This document shows, piece by piece, positions 48,490-57,590 of a DNA stretch of 64,000 nucleotides. The position numbers were made by a program, and so were the translations under genes. This DNA is from Magnetococcales bacterium (GTDB lineage: Bacteria > Pseudomonadota > Magnetococcia > Magnetococcales > Magnetaquicoccaceae). How positions within the stretch are numbered: the stretch's first letter is position 1; each line of letters opens with the position of its first letter. The notes under the pieces were generated by a model that was not told the origin of the DNA, ran no database searches, and worked only from the letters and a program-made list of their open reading frames with translations. The stretch is taken from contig JADFYY010000002.1 of the NCBI GenBank assembly GCA_015232825.1, positions 1-64,000 of the forward strand. Direction: 5' to 3'.

Positions 48490-49856
48490 GAGTATCCCAA
48501 ATAGTACATCATTCTTACCAGACTTTCGGTTCCAGTATGAAAGGAGGGAAGGTGAAGGTTTTCGTTGGGAGAGTGGGGCTTGGCGTCTGGTAGACAGAAC
48601 CCCACCAATAACGTCTTGAGGGATAATATTCGCTCGAAATCAGCCACAATCGGAATGGAAGCCCCTTCGCCAATGATCACCGGTTGAATGCCAAAGGAGT
48701 CTGCGAGTGCCTGTCTGGCAGCCCCCACCGCAGGAAGGTCCAAAGAGAGATGCCAGGGCAGACCACCACCGGGCAGTTTATTGATCTCTACAGTCACGCC
48801 CGGCGGGGCAACCATGCGCAAATGGTTTGCTACCAATGCGGCTGTGGCCTCTGGGGTTTGATTGCATACCAATCGCATGGAAAGCTTGGCAAACGCCTGC
48901 GCAGGCAAAACCGTTTTTACCCCAGGACCGCTATATCCACCCCACATTCCGTTGATTTCAATGGTGGGACGTAGCCAAATTCGCTCCAAAATGGAAAATC
49001 CAGCCTCCCCCCAACTGCTCTGAATGCCAATTGCACGACAATAAGCAGTCTCATCAAACGGAATGTTTGCCACATCTTGTCGTCTGCTCAAGGAAGGATT
49101 TTGTACATCGGCATAAAATTCAGGAATGGCAATGCTCCCCTGGTCATCCTTGAGAGTGGCCAACATCCGCGCCAGAATTTCTACTGGATTGGCCACTGCC
49201 CCGCCAAAGCTGCCAGAGTGAAGATCCCGGTCTGGTCCAGTCACCTTGACCTCTAGAGCGACTAATCCACGCAAACTGGCCGTGATCGCAGGGATTCCCT
49301 CGGCCCACATGCTGGTATCTGAAACGATGGCTAAATCAGCCTGAAGCCTGGTCTTTTCCGCTATAAGAAAGGGGGGCAAATTGGGACTGCTGATCTCTTC
49401 TTCACCTTCAATGAGAAAAATGACATTCAGAGGTAAACAACCATGGGTTTTTAGAATGGCCTCAACGGCATGGATGTGCATGAGGATTTGGCCTTTGTCA
49501 TCCGCCGCACCGCGTGCGAAAATCCGTTCATGATGAATGCAAGGCGAGAAGGGCGCGGACTCCCACAACTCCAGAGGATCCACGGGTTGGACGTCATAAT
49601 GACCATAAATCAATAGGGTGGGACGCCCAGGGGCGTGAAGCCAGGATCCTGTGACAATGGGATGGCCTGGAGTGGTATGGACCATTGTAGCGGTCATACC
49701 AGCCCGTTGCAACAGCTTGGCGAATGCATCGGCGCAGGCTTTCATGTCGTCGGCATGCTGCGGATGACTGGATATGGAAGGAATTTGCAAAATGGCAAAC
49801 AGGTCTGCCATGCGCAGATCTTGGGTAGAACGCAGAGTTTCAAGAACGGTGTTCAT
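48486..49856 (-). CDS. M20 family dipeptidase/metallopeptidase
   Basis: TLLIYGHYDVQPVDPLELWESAPFSP...RGAADDKGQILMHIHAVEAIL...FLIEGEEEISSPNL. Confidence 0.93.
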   Translation of the reverse strand: MNTVLETLRSTQDLRMADLFAILQIPSISSHPQHADDMKACADAFAKLLQRAGMTATMVHTTPGHPIVTGSWLHAPGRPTLLIYGHYDVQPVDPLELWESAPFSPCIHHERIFARGAADDKGQILMHIHAVEAILKTHGCLPLNVIFLIEGEEEISSPNLPPFLIAEKTRLQADLAIVSDTSMWAEGIPAITASLRGLVALEVKVTGPDRDLHSGSFGGAVANPVEILARMLATLKDDQGSIAIPEFYADVQNPSLSRRQDVANIPFDETAYCRAIGIQSSWGEAGFSILERIWLRPTIEINGMWGGYSGPGVKTVLPAQAFAKLSMRLVCNQTPEATAALVANHLRMVAPPGVTVEINKLPGGGLPWHLSLDLPAVGAARQALADSFGIQPVIIGEGASIPIVADFERILSLKTLLVGFCLPDAKPHSPNENLHLPSFHTGTESLVRMMYYLGYS

Positions 49857-49865
49857 GCGTTTGGA

Positions 49866-50387
49866 TTAGGTGCCTAGTTCACGCGGGGAGATCAATGTGG
49901 AAAGCGTGGCGCAACCCGTGCTGATGCGGGTCCAATCGTCGGGCATTTGCAAATGGGCGATGGTGGCTGTCTTGATAAGCCCCGCTTCTTCTCCAAGGAG
50001 ATCCTCCATTGGTTTTTGGGTCAGATAGGAAAACAGCATTTCTAGCCCAGGATTATGCCCAATGATCATGGCAATACTGGTTTGTTTGGGGATTTCAGTC
50101 AAAACTTCCAGGAGTTCTTCGGTTCCGGCTCCATAGATGCGGGCATCCCAATGGATGACTTTTTTCTTGATATCCAGTATCTTGCAGACTTCCAAAATGG
50201 TCTGTTTGGCCCGTTGTGCCGGGGAGCTGATGATAAAGTCAGGGATAAGGTCATGATCCAACAGCCATTGTCCCATGCGTGGGGCGTCCTGTAGACCTCG
50301 TTTGGCGAGTGGACGTTCAAAATCAGAGGAGGCGTTTGTGTCCCAAGCCGATTTTGCATGACGCATGATGATTAATTGACGGGCCAT
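49866..50387 (-). CDS. SixA-like histidine phosphatase
   Basis: LIIMRHAKSAWDTNASSDFERPLAKRGLQDAPRMGQWL...MIIGHNPGLEML. Confidence 0.9.
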   Translation of the reverse strand: MARQLIIMRHAKSAWDTNASSDFERPLAKRGLQDAPRMGQWLLDHDLIPDFIISSPAQRAKQTILEVCKILDIKKKVIHWDARIYGAGTEELLEVLTEIPKQTSIAMIIGHNPGLEMLFSYLTQKPMEDLLGEEAGLIKTATIAHLQMPDDWTRISTGCATLSTLISPRELGT

Positions 50388-50519
50388 GATGGATATTGCC
50401 TTTTATGTATCAAAGTGAATGGATTTGAAGTGGATCAACAATAGAATTTGCTCCGTGGTCTGTCAAGAGTTTCGTGACAATTGCGAGGGCCGATTGGCCT
50501 TAAACGAGGATGAAACCCC

Positions 50520-51074
50520 ATGGAATCGTTGACGGAGGTGCTGTATGACATTTTGTCTCATCATCCAGACGGTTTGCGGGAGTATACCTTGATACAGATA
50601 CTGAAAAGCAAACGTATCGAACCGTTTGTTGGAAGCTCTCTTTCTGATGAACTTTCTTTATTTAAATGCCATTTTTTCCTTTTTAATCAGCTCTACTTGC
50701 TGCAGCAGCAGTTGCGCTTGGAACAACGGGGTGATCTCGTCATTCACTGTTTGGGCATTCTGTTGATGCCGTGGAAAGGGGGAGATGGGTTGGATTTTCA
50801 TGATCCCATGCGGGATTATTATCAAGATCTCTCGCATCTGGAGGAGACGACCCGTGAAGAGGTGATCAAACTGCTGGCGGGATTTTGGAAAAGCTTCCAA
50901 TCTTACGAAGGGCGCGAGGCCGCATTGGCCACGCTGGGTTTGTCAGAAGGAGCAACCACCCAAGAGATTAAACGACGCTATCGAGAGTTGGCTATGAAGC
51001 ACCATCCAGATCAGGGTGGATCAGCGGCGATATTCCGGGAAATCGCGACCGCCGCTGACCTGTTGCTGCAATGA
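50520..51074 (+). CDS. DnaJ domain protein (DnaJ-related N-terminal domain + J domain)
   Basis: C-terminal J domain LATLGLSEGATTQEIKRRYRELAMKHHPDQGGSAAIFREI. Confidence 0.88.
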   Translation: MESLTEVLYDILSHHPDGLREYTLIQILKSKRIEPFVGSSLSDELSLFKCHFFLFNQLYLLQQQLRLEQRGDLVIHCLGILLMPWKGGDGLDFHDPMRDYYQDLSHLEETTREEVIKLLAGFWKSFQSYEGREAALATLGLSEGATTQEIKRRYRELAMKHHPDQGGSAAIFREIATAADLLLQ

Positions 51075-51077
51075 ATT

Positions 51078-51851
51078 CTATAGTAAACCCTGCACCTGAC
51101 TGGCAGACTGGTTGGCCTGGGCCTGGATGGCCAAACCCGGTTGTATCCGAATGGCCTCAGCGGTTGCGTTGACGATTTGGCCAATATCGGCCGATGAGAT
51201 TGAGCGTCCTTTGGATTCAATCAGGCTCTTTGATGAGGCCAAAAGGGTATCGGCTGAAGTGGCCAAGTTGCTTTGAACACTGGAAAATTGTTGTTGGGCG
51301 TTGGTGATGAGACGCATATCGCCAGAGAGTGTGGAGACGGCGTTTTTTGCCCCAGACTGCGTCGAGATGTCAATGGCGGCCACACGTGCGGAGAGGTTTG
51401 GTAATTGAACCGGAGACGCATTTTCGCCATTGGAAGTGGTCAAGACAGGGGTGCCGTTGTATTGGGTGTTGGCCTCAGTATGGATGATTTGTTGTTGAAT
51501 CGGTTCTGCTTTCTGTTGCAGTGACGCCCGCGACTGATTGTCGAGAAATTCATTGGCACTTTGCCGCGCCAATTCCACCAACTGTTTGACGTCGGTTTGC
51601 AAGGATTGCAGACCCTTCACGGCGATTTGCGAGGAGGCAATGCCGTCGTTGATGTGCAAAATGGATTGATTGAACTCTTGAATTCGGGAGGTTACATAAT
51701 CTGGAACTGCTAGCAAAATAGCGTTATTGCCGACATTTTCATTTTTTGTGTCGCCAATAGATAATCGGCTTGTATCACTTAAGGATTGAGAGAGTGACGT
51801 AACCGCACCGCCACTTTGGGCGTTCCCGATTCCGATCATGGCAATTGTCAT
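51078..51851 (-). CDS. Flagellin-like protein
   Basis: HINDGIASSQIAVKGLQSLQTDVKQLVELARQSANEFLDNQSRASLQQKAEPIQQQI and the C-terminus LAIQAQANQSASQVQGLL match flagellin D0/D1 patterns. Start at MTIAMIG is preferred. Confidence 0.72.
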   Translation of the reverse strand: MTIAMIGIGNAQSGGAVTSLSQSLSDTSRLSIGDTKNENVGNNAILLAVPDYVTSRIQEFNQSILHINDGIASSQIAVKGLQSLQTDVKQLVELARQSANEFLDNQSRASLQQKAEPIQQQIIHTEANTQYNGTPVLTTSNGENASPVQLPNLSARVAAIDISTQSGAKNAVSTLSGDMRLITNAQQQFSSVQSNLATSADTLLASSKSLIESKGRSISSADIGQIVNATAEAIRIQPGLAIQAQANQSASQVQGLL

Positions 51852-51943
51852 GGCAAAGCACTCCTGTTTCAAAAAGACCCAAATTCATGATGCTACTATG
51901 CTAACATAGAATGGATTCTTAGATCCACAAAAAAATAAACAAT

Positions 51944-53551
51944 TTATCGAGCCGGAACCCAACGAAGAATGGTCTGTCTGAGGGTCTTGCCGCGTACCGG
52001 TTTGGTCAAATAATCATCCATGCCAGCCTCCAGGCATCGTTCCCGATCCCCTTTCAAGGCGTGAGCTGTCAAGGCCACAATGGGGGTGCGTTGCGCTGTG
52101 TTAGACTCCCCGGCCCGAAAACGTTGACAGGCGGTTAAACCATCCATGATTGGCATCTGATAATCCATGAAAACCAAGTCATAACGTTGTCGTGCTAGGC
52201 AAACCAAGGCCTCTTCACCATTGTTGGCGATGTCGGGATAGACTCCGATCTGCTTCAATAATCCCTTGATCACCTGCTGGTTAAGCTCATCGTCTTCGAC
52301 TAGCAGAATTTTTAACTCCGCAGGCAATGGGGTGATCCCTTCGTCAGATAACGTAATCTCTTGCGAATGTTTTTTCTCTTCCGTGATGAAGGCAAACGGG
52401 AGATTGACATAAAAAACCGTCCCCTCTCCCAAAATCGTGTCCACATGAATCTCCCCGCCCATGAACAGCACCAATCGTCGTGTGATGGCCAATCCCAGAC
52501 CGCTTCCGCCAAACTTGCGTGTGGTGGAGATGTCGGCTTGGGTGAATGGCTTAAACAGGCGTTCCATCTGTTCCGAAGAGATACCAATCCCGGTATCCTT
52601 GATTATGAACTGCAAATGAACGGTCTTGGCCGTCTGCTCTGTCATCAAAACTTGTAACCGCACCTCACCGTTTTTGGTGAACTTGATGGCGTTGGAGAGC
52701 AGGTTCAAAAGAATCTGCCGCAAACGGTTGGGGTCTCCCAAAAGGCTTGTCGGCAGTTCAGGGGCCAGATTAGAAAAGAAATCAATGTGCCTAGTACGGG
52801 CCATGCCCGCATAAAGGTCGCAAATTTCTGCCAGAAGAATCGTGATATCAAAGAGTGTCTGCTCCAAAGTCAGCTCACCGGCTTCGATTCTGGAGAAATC
52901 TAGAACATCATTCATGATTGACATCAAGGCCGTGCCAGAGTTCTGGATGGTTTTGGCCTGTTGCCGCACCTTGTGGAGATCATCTGCGTTCTCCATGAGT
53001 TCCGCCATGCCCATGATGGTGTTCAAAGGGGTGCGGATCTCGTGGCTCATGTTGACCAGAAAGAGATTTTTGGTTTGGTTGGCTGCCTCGGCAGAGGATT
53101 TGGCCTGCATTAGATCACGGGCCTGCTCACGTAGACGATGATCACGAAAAGAGGTGTTGGTTACATCCAAAATTTGCACAAGACAATACCTTCCCAATTG
53201 ATCTGGTTCAATGGCCTTGATCAGGATCATCTGACTCATCGCCTCTTTGCGGTCACCGACGCATAGTGCCAAAAAAGAGGGGTTGAGCTTGGGGGATAAA
53301 ATGGTTGATAACCCTCGATTCACCGCTCCAGTTATGGCGTGATGCAATCTGGAGTCGGCAAGATCTGGAAAAATCTCGATGAATCGGCGGCCAAAAACTT
53401 GGTCTTTGGAGATCCCGGAACCGTTTTCCAGCCAATGATTCCAAAAGACGACCCGCTGCTCGGTATCCAGAACCAACAATCCAAGTGCCGATTTTTCTAG
53501 GATGGTCAATAACAAGGCGGGAGGTAAAGTCGTTGGGGGGATGGCATTCAT
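51944..53551 (-). CDS. PAS hybrid histidine kinase (PAS-HK-REC)
   Basis: [79 protein letters not shown]. Confidence 0.93.
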   Translation of the reverse strand: MNAIPPTTLPPALLLTILEKSALGLLVLDTEQRVVFWNHWLENGSGISKDQVFGRRFIEIFPDLADSRLHHAITGAVNRGLSTILSPKLNPSFLALCVGDRKEAMSQMILIKAIEPDQLGRYCLVQILDVTNTSFRDHRLREQARDLMQAKSSAEAANQTKNLFLVNMSHEIRTPLNTIMGMAELMENADDLHKVRQQAKTIQNSGTALMSIMNDVLDFSRIEAGELTLEQTLFDITILLAEICDLYAGMARTRHIDFFSNLAPELPTSLLGDPNRLRQILLNLLSNAIKFTKNGEVRLQVLMTEQTAKTVHLQFIIKDTGIGISSEQMERLFKPFTQADISTTRKFGGSGLGLAITRRLVLFMGGEIHVDTILGEGTVFYVNLPFAFITEEKKHSQEITLSDEGITPLPAELKILLVEDDELNQQVIKGLLKQIGVYPDIANNGEEALVCLARQRYDLVFMDYQMPIMDGLTACQRFRAGESNTAQRTPIVALTAHALKGDRERCLEAGMDDYLTKPVRGKTLRQTILRWVPAR

Positions 53552-53561
53552 GATTACGCAG

Positions 53562-54179
53562 TCAGGTGTTAAGAGAACTTAAAATGCTATCCAGTTCTTT
53601 TTTTAAGTATGGGATTGTCCAAGTGTCAAATAGTAGAATTACATACCCCTTGATTCGGTTGCCATTGGTGACAAAATCCACAAATAAAAGCATGATTGGG
53701 TTTTCAGACGCGACCGGTTCTTGTGTCAGCAAGGAGGTGCAAGAGTCTTGCAGATATTCCGGCAGTTCACACAGGATTTCAACTCCCATGATGTTGGCAA
53801 AACTGCCTAGGCAGGCGTTGAGGATAATGTTGCCGACTTCTGTTATGCTTTCTTGTTCCATCTCCCTGCACTCCTCCAAACTGACCTCATTGTGCAGCAG
53901 GCTACGCACCAGTTCCAGGCTTTTTTCTCGTGGATAAATCAACAAGGTGGAACCGTGAAAGGGGCCAGTAAAGGTCTGCCGAACCGCCGTCATGCGGGTT
54001 TTGGGATCCACTTCAATCCGGTTGAACACCTCAGAACGGGGCAGAAAGTAAATGCGTGGAACCGACAGTACGACCTCTTCCTCCATCATTTCGGATAGAG
54101 AGTCGGCGGCCTGTCCCATTCCCAGGTTCATTACCTCCAAAAGGGCGTCTTGTTCCAGTTCCGAAAGCATGGCAATCAT
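53562..54179 (-). CDS. CheC-like chemotaxis phosphatase family protein
   Basis: LSELEQDALLEVMNLGMGQAADSLSEMMEEEVVLSVPRI...ESITEVGNIILNACLGSFANIMG contains the two CheC-type helices. Confidence 0.82.
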   Translation of the reverse strand: MIAMLSELEQDALLEVMNLGMGQAADSLSEMMEEEVVLSVPRIYFLPRSEVFNRIEVDPKTRMTAVRQTFTGPFHGSTLLIYPREKSLELVRSLLHNEVSLEECREMEQESITEVGNIILNACLGSFANIMGVEILCELPEYLQDSCTSLLTQEPVASENPIMLLFVDFVTNGNRIKGYVILLFDTWTIPYLKKELDSILSSLNT

Positions 54180-54200
54180 GCTGATTTCCTTTGAGATTTA

Positions 54201-54491
54201 TTATCGCAAATGAAAAAGTTCCTTGAATTGTGAAATTTGAAACAAATGTCGAATATCCGGCTTGCAGTTGATGAAAGAGATGTTGGCCTTCTCCCCACCG
54301 ACCTGCTCTCGCATCACCAGTAACATGCCTAACCCAGAACTATCCAGGGAATCAACTTTGGAAAAGTCTAATTCAAAAACGGTTCCCGGTGGATAGGCTG
54401 CATAGGTCTTGCGAAATTCGAGGCGTTTATTATAGTCGAAAACCCCTTCGAGATGAATCGTGACGACCTTGGAATCTGTTTTTGTGGTCAT
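54201..54491 (-). CDS. STAS domain anti-sigma factor antagonist-like protein
   Basis: VFDYNKRLEFRKTYAAYPPGTVFELDFSKVDSLDSSGLGMLLVMREQVGGEKANISFINCKPDIRHLFQISQFKELF. Confidence 0.88.
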   Translation of the reverse strand: MTTKTDSKVVTIHLEGVFDYNKRLEFRKTYAAYPPGTVFELDFSKVDSLDSSGLGMLLVMREQVGGEKANISFINCKPDIRHLFQISQFKELFHLR

Positions 54492-54659
54492 GGTGGGTAT
54501 CGATGCTCTCCTAATCTAGGCATTGTTAAACCGAGCGCATTGTAGCACAAAAAAAATAGTCTGCACCCTTTGTTTTTGACAGGCCGTTAATGGAGTATGG
54601 GGGAAGATTGGATACCGAACGGCTATGGGATTGGGCAAACGATCTCGCTTGTGCAGCGG

Positions 54660-56096
54660 TTACAAAAGGGAAAGCCAGTCATTCTGTTGATTGTCGGAAT
54701 AACGGTTTGTCAAACGTTCAAGGTAGATTTTACACGGATGGTCCAATTGTCCGCGCTCTTTCAACAGGTTTTCGATTTGCCTTGCCGTGAGAATTTGACC
54801 TACGGAAAAATCCGTTGAAAGTTTTTCCAGGATTGGCTTAAGCGTGTTTGGTGTGGGAGATTGCGGCACAACTCGGTTAACATGGCTACGTGGCAAGAGG
54901 AATTCCGCTGCAAAGGCATTGGCTCGCCGTTCAACGTGTAGGGGCATGCGTCCCCCCAGGATCTCCACGGATGGCAGAGTGTGTTGTGTATCAAGCAGTA
55001 AATGGGCGATTTCATGCGCCAGTGATGCGCGTCGTCCCCAATCGGTTCTGGCTCTTTTGCCGTTTTTATTGATCAAAATTCCGATTTTGTTCTCTTCCCA
55101 TCGGGCGATGGCATCCATTACCTCGGAGCATTTTGTGTTGCCGATGTATACCCCCCACTCCTTCAATAACTTTTCGGGATTGACCGGTTGATCGTCCTTT
55201 ATGTCGAGTTTCTTACGTAGCCATTGCGCCAGTTGGTAGCCCTGATCATAGGCTCTCGCAATTACTGGGACGACATCCCTTTGCAGATTAATGAGTTGCG
55301 TGCCAATCGGTGTCATTTTTAGTTCGGATACCTTGTTGATAACGTGGAGTAGTTCGTCATCAAAAAGAGCGTGGTGCGTCATGCGTGCCGCGATTTGCAT
55401 GGGGGTAGGGGATTGGATGATGGAAGGTTGACCGAAAAGAGTCGAAAGATCATCATTGGCTGCAAGGCTTCTTAGCCTTTCTGGGCGTATTCCCATGACG
55501 ATGGAGAGCATTTTTTCCTGCTCCAGAGGTTGGTCCCGTTGATTCCAGGCATCCAGAATTATTTTGCCTCTGGGAGAACGGTCGTCCACGGAATGGGCAA
55601 TTGTTTCGCCTAAGTTTTTTAACTGCGCTAATGCGAGGTCAATCGGCATGCGAACATCGTGCATTTCAGATACGATGCGCATTTCATTGCCCTCACGTAG
55701 CAGACAGATGGACGAGAGATGAAGGTCTTGTAGACCAGACGCCAAATTATGCCGTTCTGCAAAGGCAAAAATGTCTTGTTCGTCGTGCGCTAGTTTTTCA
55801 TCTGGTTCTTGATCCCAACACAAATGGGCTAAGGCGTCATCCAGAAACGTATTCGGTGAGTCGGGATTGAAACCTAATGGGTAGATTTGTTCGGATTGTA
55901 AGAAGGGCCATGCATTCGCCAAATGTTCCAGAAGGGAATCCCAATACCCATCAATTCCATCGGTTTTATCTCCCCAAACGGGATCATTCTCGATGAAAAT
56001 TTGCAAAAAACCGTGTCCCGAAAACATGGGGACGTCGTCCGTTCTTGAGGTTGGGGTGAATTGGAATGAAAAAAAGGCGTTTTGTGGAGTGTCCAT
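54660..56096 (-). CDS. ImmA/IrrE family metallopeptidase-domain protein with a long uncharacterised N-terminus
   Basis: RRASLAHEIAHLLLDTQHTLPSVEILGGRMPLHVERRANAFAAEFLLP (HExxH plus downstream E). The start MDTPQNAFF lies one base after the upstream stop. Confidence 0.82.
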   Translation of the reverse strand: MDTPQNAFFSFQFTPTSRTDDVPMFSGHGFLQIFIENDPVWGDKTDGIDGYWDSLLEHLANAWPFLQSEQIYPLGFNPDSPNTFLDDALAHLCWDQEPDEKLAHDEQDIFAFAERHNLASGLQDLHLSSICLLREGNEMRIVSEMHDVRMPIDLALAQLKNLGETIAHSVDDRSPRGKIILDAWNQRDQPLEQEKMLSIVMGIRPERLRSLAANDDLSTLFGQPSIIQSPTPMQIAARMTHHALFDDELLHVINKVSELKMTPIGTQLINLQRDVVPVIARAYDQGYQLAQWLRKKLDIKDDQPVNPEKLLKEWGVYIGNTKCSEVMDAIARWEENKIGILINKNGKRARTDWGRRASLAHEIAHLLLDTQHTLPSVEILGGRMPLHVERRANAFAAEFLLPRSHVNRVVPQSPTPNTLKPILEKLSTDFSVGQILTARQIENLLKERGQLDHPCKIYLERLTNRYSDNQQNDWLSLL

Positions 56097-56097
56097 G

Positions 56098-56541
56098 TTA
56101 GCCACATCTAATGTTGATTGGAATGGAACTCCATCCCTTGGGAAGGTATTTTTGCACCCATCCCTTAAAAAGATGAAACGTGCCATCTGCTTGCGATCTA
56201 CGCGCTAATGCTCTTAAAATAATAATGGGTACTCTTTTGTTTTCTGTCTCTTTTTCTGGAAAACCGTGAAAGGATACCCCTAGAAGCGTTACTTTGGCGC
56301 GATAGACGACGCCTTGATGGACATTAAAAATATTTTTTGGTGATTCCATATTGGGATCACCAATACCCGTATTAAGCAATTCTTCTGCCAACTTTATGTC
56401 GATGGATGTTGGACATTTTCCAACTTCCTCATGATTTTCTATTTCAAAGCCAGCATAATCATTTCCCCATTTGTGCTTAAACCGCCACTCACCTGGATCA
56501 TATTTCCATCGGTGGTCAGGAGTCGGATTGCTTTGGCTCAT
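56098..56541 (-). CDS. Hypothetical protein paired with the ImmA/IrrE-like gene
   Basis: 147 aa; MSQSNPTPDHRWKYDPGEWRFKHKWGNDYAGFEIENHEEVGKCP; its stop is one base from the next start. Confidence 0.65.
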   Translation of the reverse strand: MSQSNPTPDHRWKYDPGEWRFKHKWGNDYAGFEIENHEEVGKCPTSIDIKLAEELLNTGIGDPNMESPKNIFNVHQGVVYRAKVTLLGVSFHGFPEKETENKRVPIIILRALARRSQADGTFHLFKGWVQKYLPKGWSSIPINIRCG

Positions 56542-56590
56542 AGTGTCTCCACTTTGTGAGAGCTAATTTTTTTTGTTGATACTATTCTAT

Positions 56591-57040
56591 TCAAGATGTA
56601 GTACATTCTGTTTGAGACGTCAAGAGACTATTCTCTCGTTGGAGGATGGTCTGGGCGTAATCTAGCAGTTCATCTAAGTGGGTGGTGATGATGGTTACGA
56701 TGATGGGGAGTTGCAAGGTCTGGTAATCATGCACGGCAATGTTGCGGAATCCAACCATGGGTTTGAGCCGTTCAGCCATCTCCATGGGGATCCATCCTCC
56801 TCGATACAATAGGTTGAAAACGTCTCTAGCACCTTGGGGGACACCCAATCGCTCCCGAAGGATGAGATGCTGTCCCATGTCCAGAGCGGCTTCGCAGGCA
56901 CGTTGGATGTTGAGGATGGCGGCATCCTGGCGGGTAAAATCGTTGGCGAAACTCTCCGGTTCCTTGCCGTACTCCTGCCGGGCGCGGCCCACGCAACGTT
57001 CGATGGTAGCGGCCTTGTTGATCAACACGTCATCGGCCAT
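56591..57040 (-). CDS. hepT: HepT-like (DUF86) HEPN toxin
   Basis: 149 aa; the RX4HXY motif is present as RNIAVHDY. Start overlaps the end of the upstream nucleotidyltransferase. Confidence 0.85.
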   Translation of the reverse strand: MADDVLINKAATIERCVGRARQEYGKEPESFANDFTRQDAAILNIQRACEAALDMGQHLILRERLGVPQGARDVFNLLYRGGWIPMEMAERLKPMVGFRNIAVHDYQTLQLPIIVTIITTHLDELLDYAQTILQRENSLLTSQTECTTS

Positions 57041-57473
57041 AGATGGTTCCCTCCCGTTGAATGATGGCCATGAGCGGGGCGCGGACTTCGTCTAAGGCGG
57101 TCTTTTCGCTGAGAATGAAGCTCTCGTACAAGGAGGCCTGATGGTCCCTTCGCCATAGTCGTCTACCGGTGGTGATGATTTGATATTGCATCACCGTGGA
57201 GGCTGTGCGTAGGTCCAGCAGGTCCACCGGGCAACCAACGACATCGGCCAGTTGGCCCGCTAGGGTCCATAGAGTGACGGGATTGACTTTGCCCTCTACC
57301 ATAACCGCAAGGTCCAAATCGCTTTCTGGTCTGGCAGCACCACTGACACGGCTGCCGAAGGCATAAATGACCAGCAGACTGGGCAGCCACTCCCGTAGAC
57401 ATAAGATGAGCGGCTCCCAGGTTAGACCACTTTGCATTGCGTCCTGATTCTGAACCGTCCCCCCAGGAGTCAT
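57030..57473 (-). CDS. mntA: MntA-like minimal nucleotidyltransferase antitoxin
   Basis: 147 aa; nucleotidyltransferase motif VIYAFGSRVSGAARPESDLDLAVMV. Confidence 0.88.
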   Translation of the reverse strand: MTPGGTVQNQDAMQSGLTWEPLILCLREWLPSLLVIYAFGSRVSGAARPESDLDLAVMVEGKVNPVTLWTLAGQLADVVGCPVDLLDLRTASTVMQYQIITTGRRLWRRDHQASLYESFILSEKTALDEVRAPLMAIIQREGTIYGR

Positions 57474-57590
57474 TTACTTTCTCCCCGCCACCCGGTCGAT
57501 GGCGTCTTGATCCTGGTACAAAAGGTCAAGCAGGTCGAACAACTCTCGTCGCATGGTGTTGAACTCGTCCATCATCGCCACAGTCTTCAT
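57474..57590 (-). CDS. 38-aa small ORF between the GGDEF-EAL gene and mntA
   Basis: MKTVAMMDEFNTMRRELFDLLDLLYQDQDAIDRVAGRK*. Its ATG overlaps the upstream stop (ATGA) and its TAA abuts the mntA ATG. Confidence 0.55.
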   Translation of the reverse strand: MKTVAMMDEFNTMRRELFDLLDLLYQDQDAIDRVAGRK

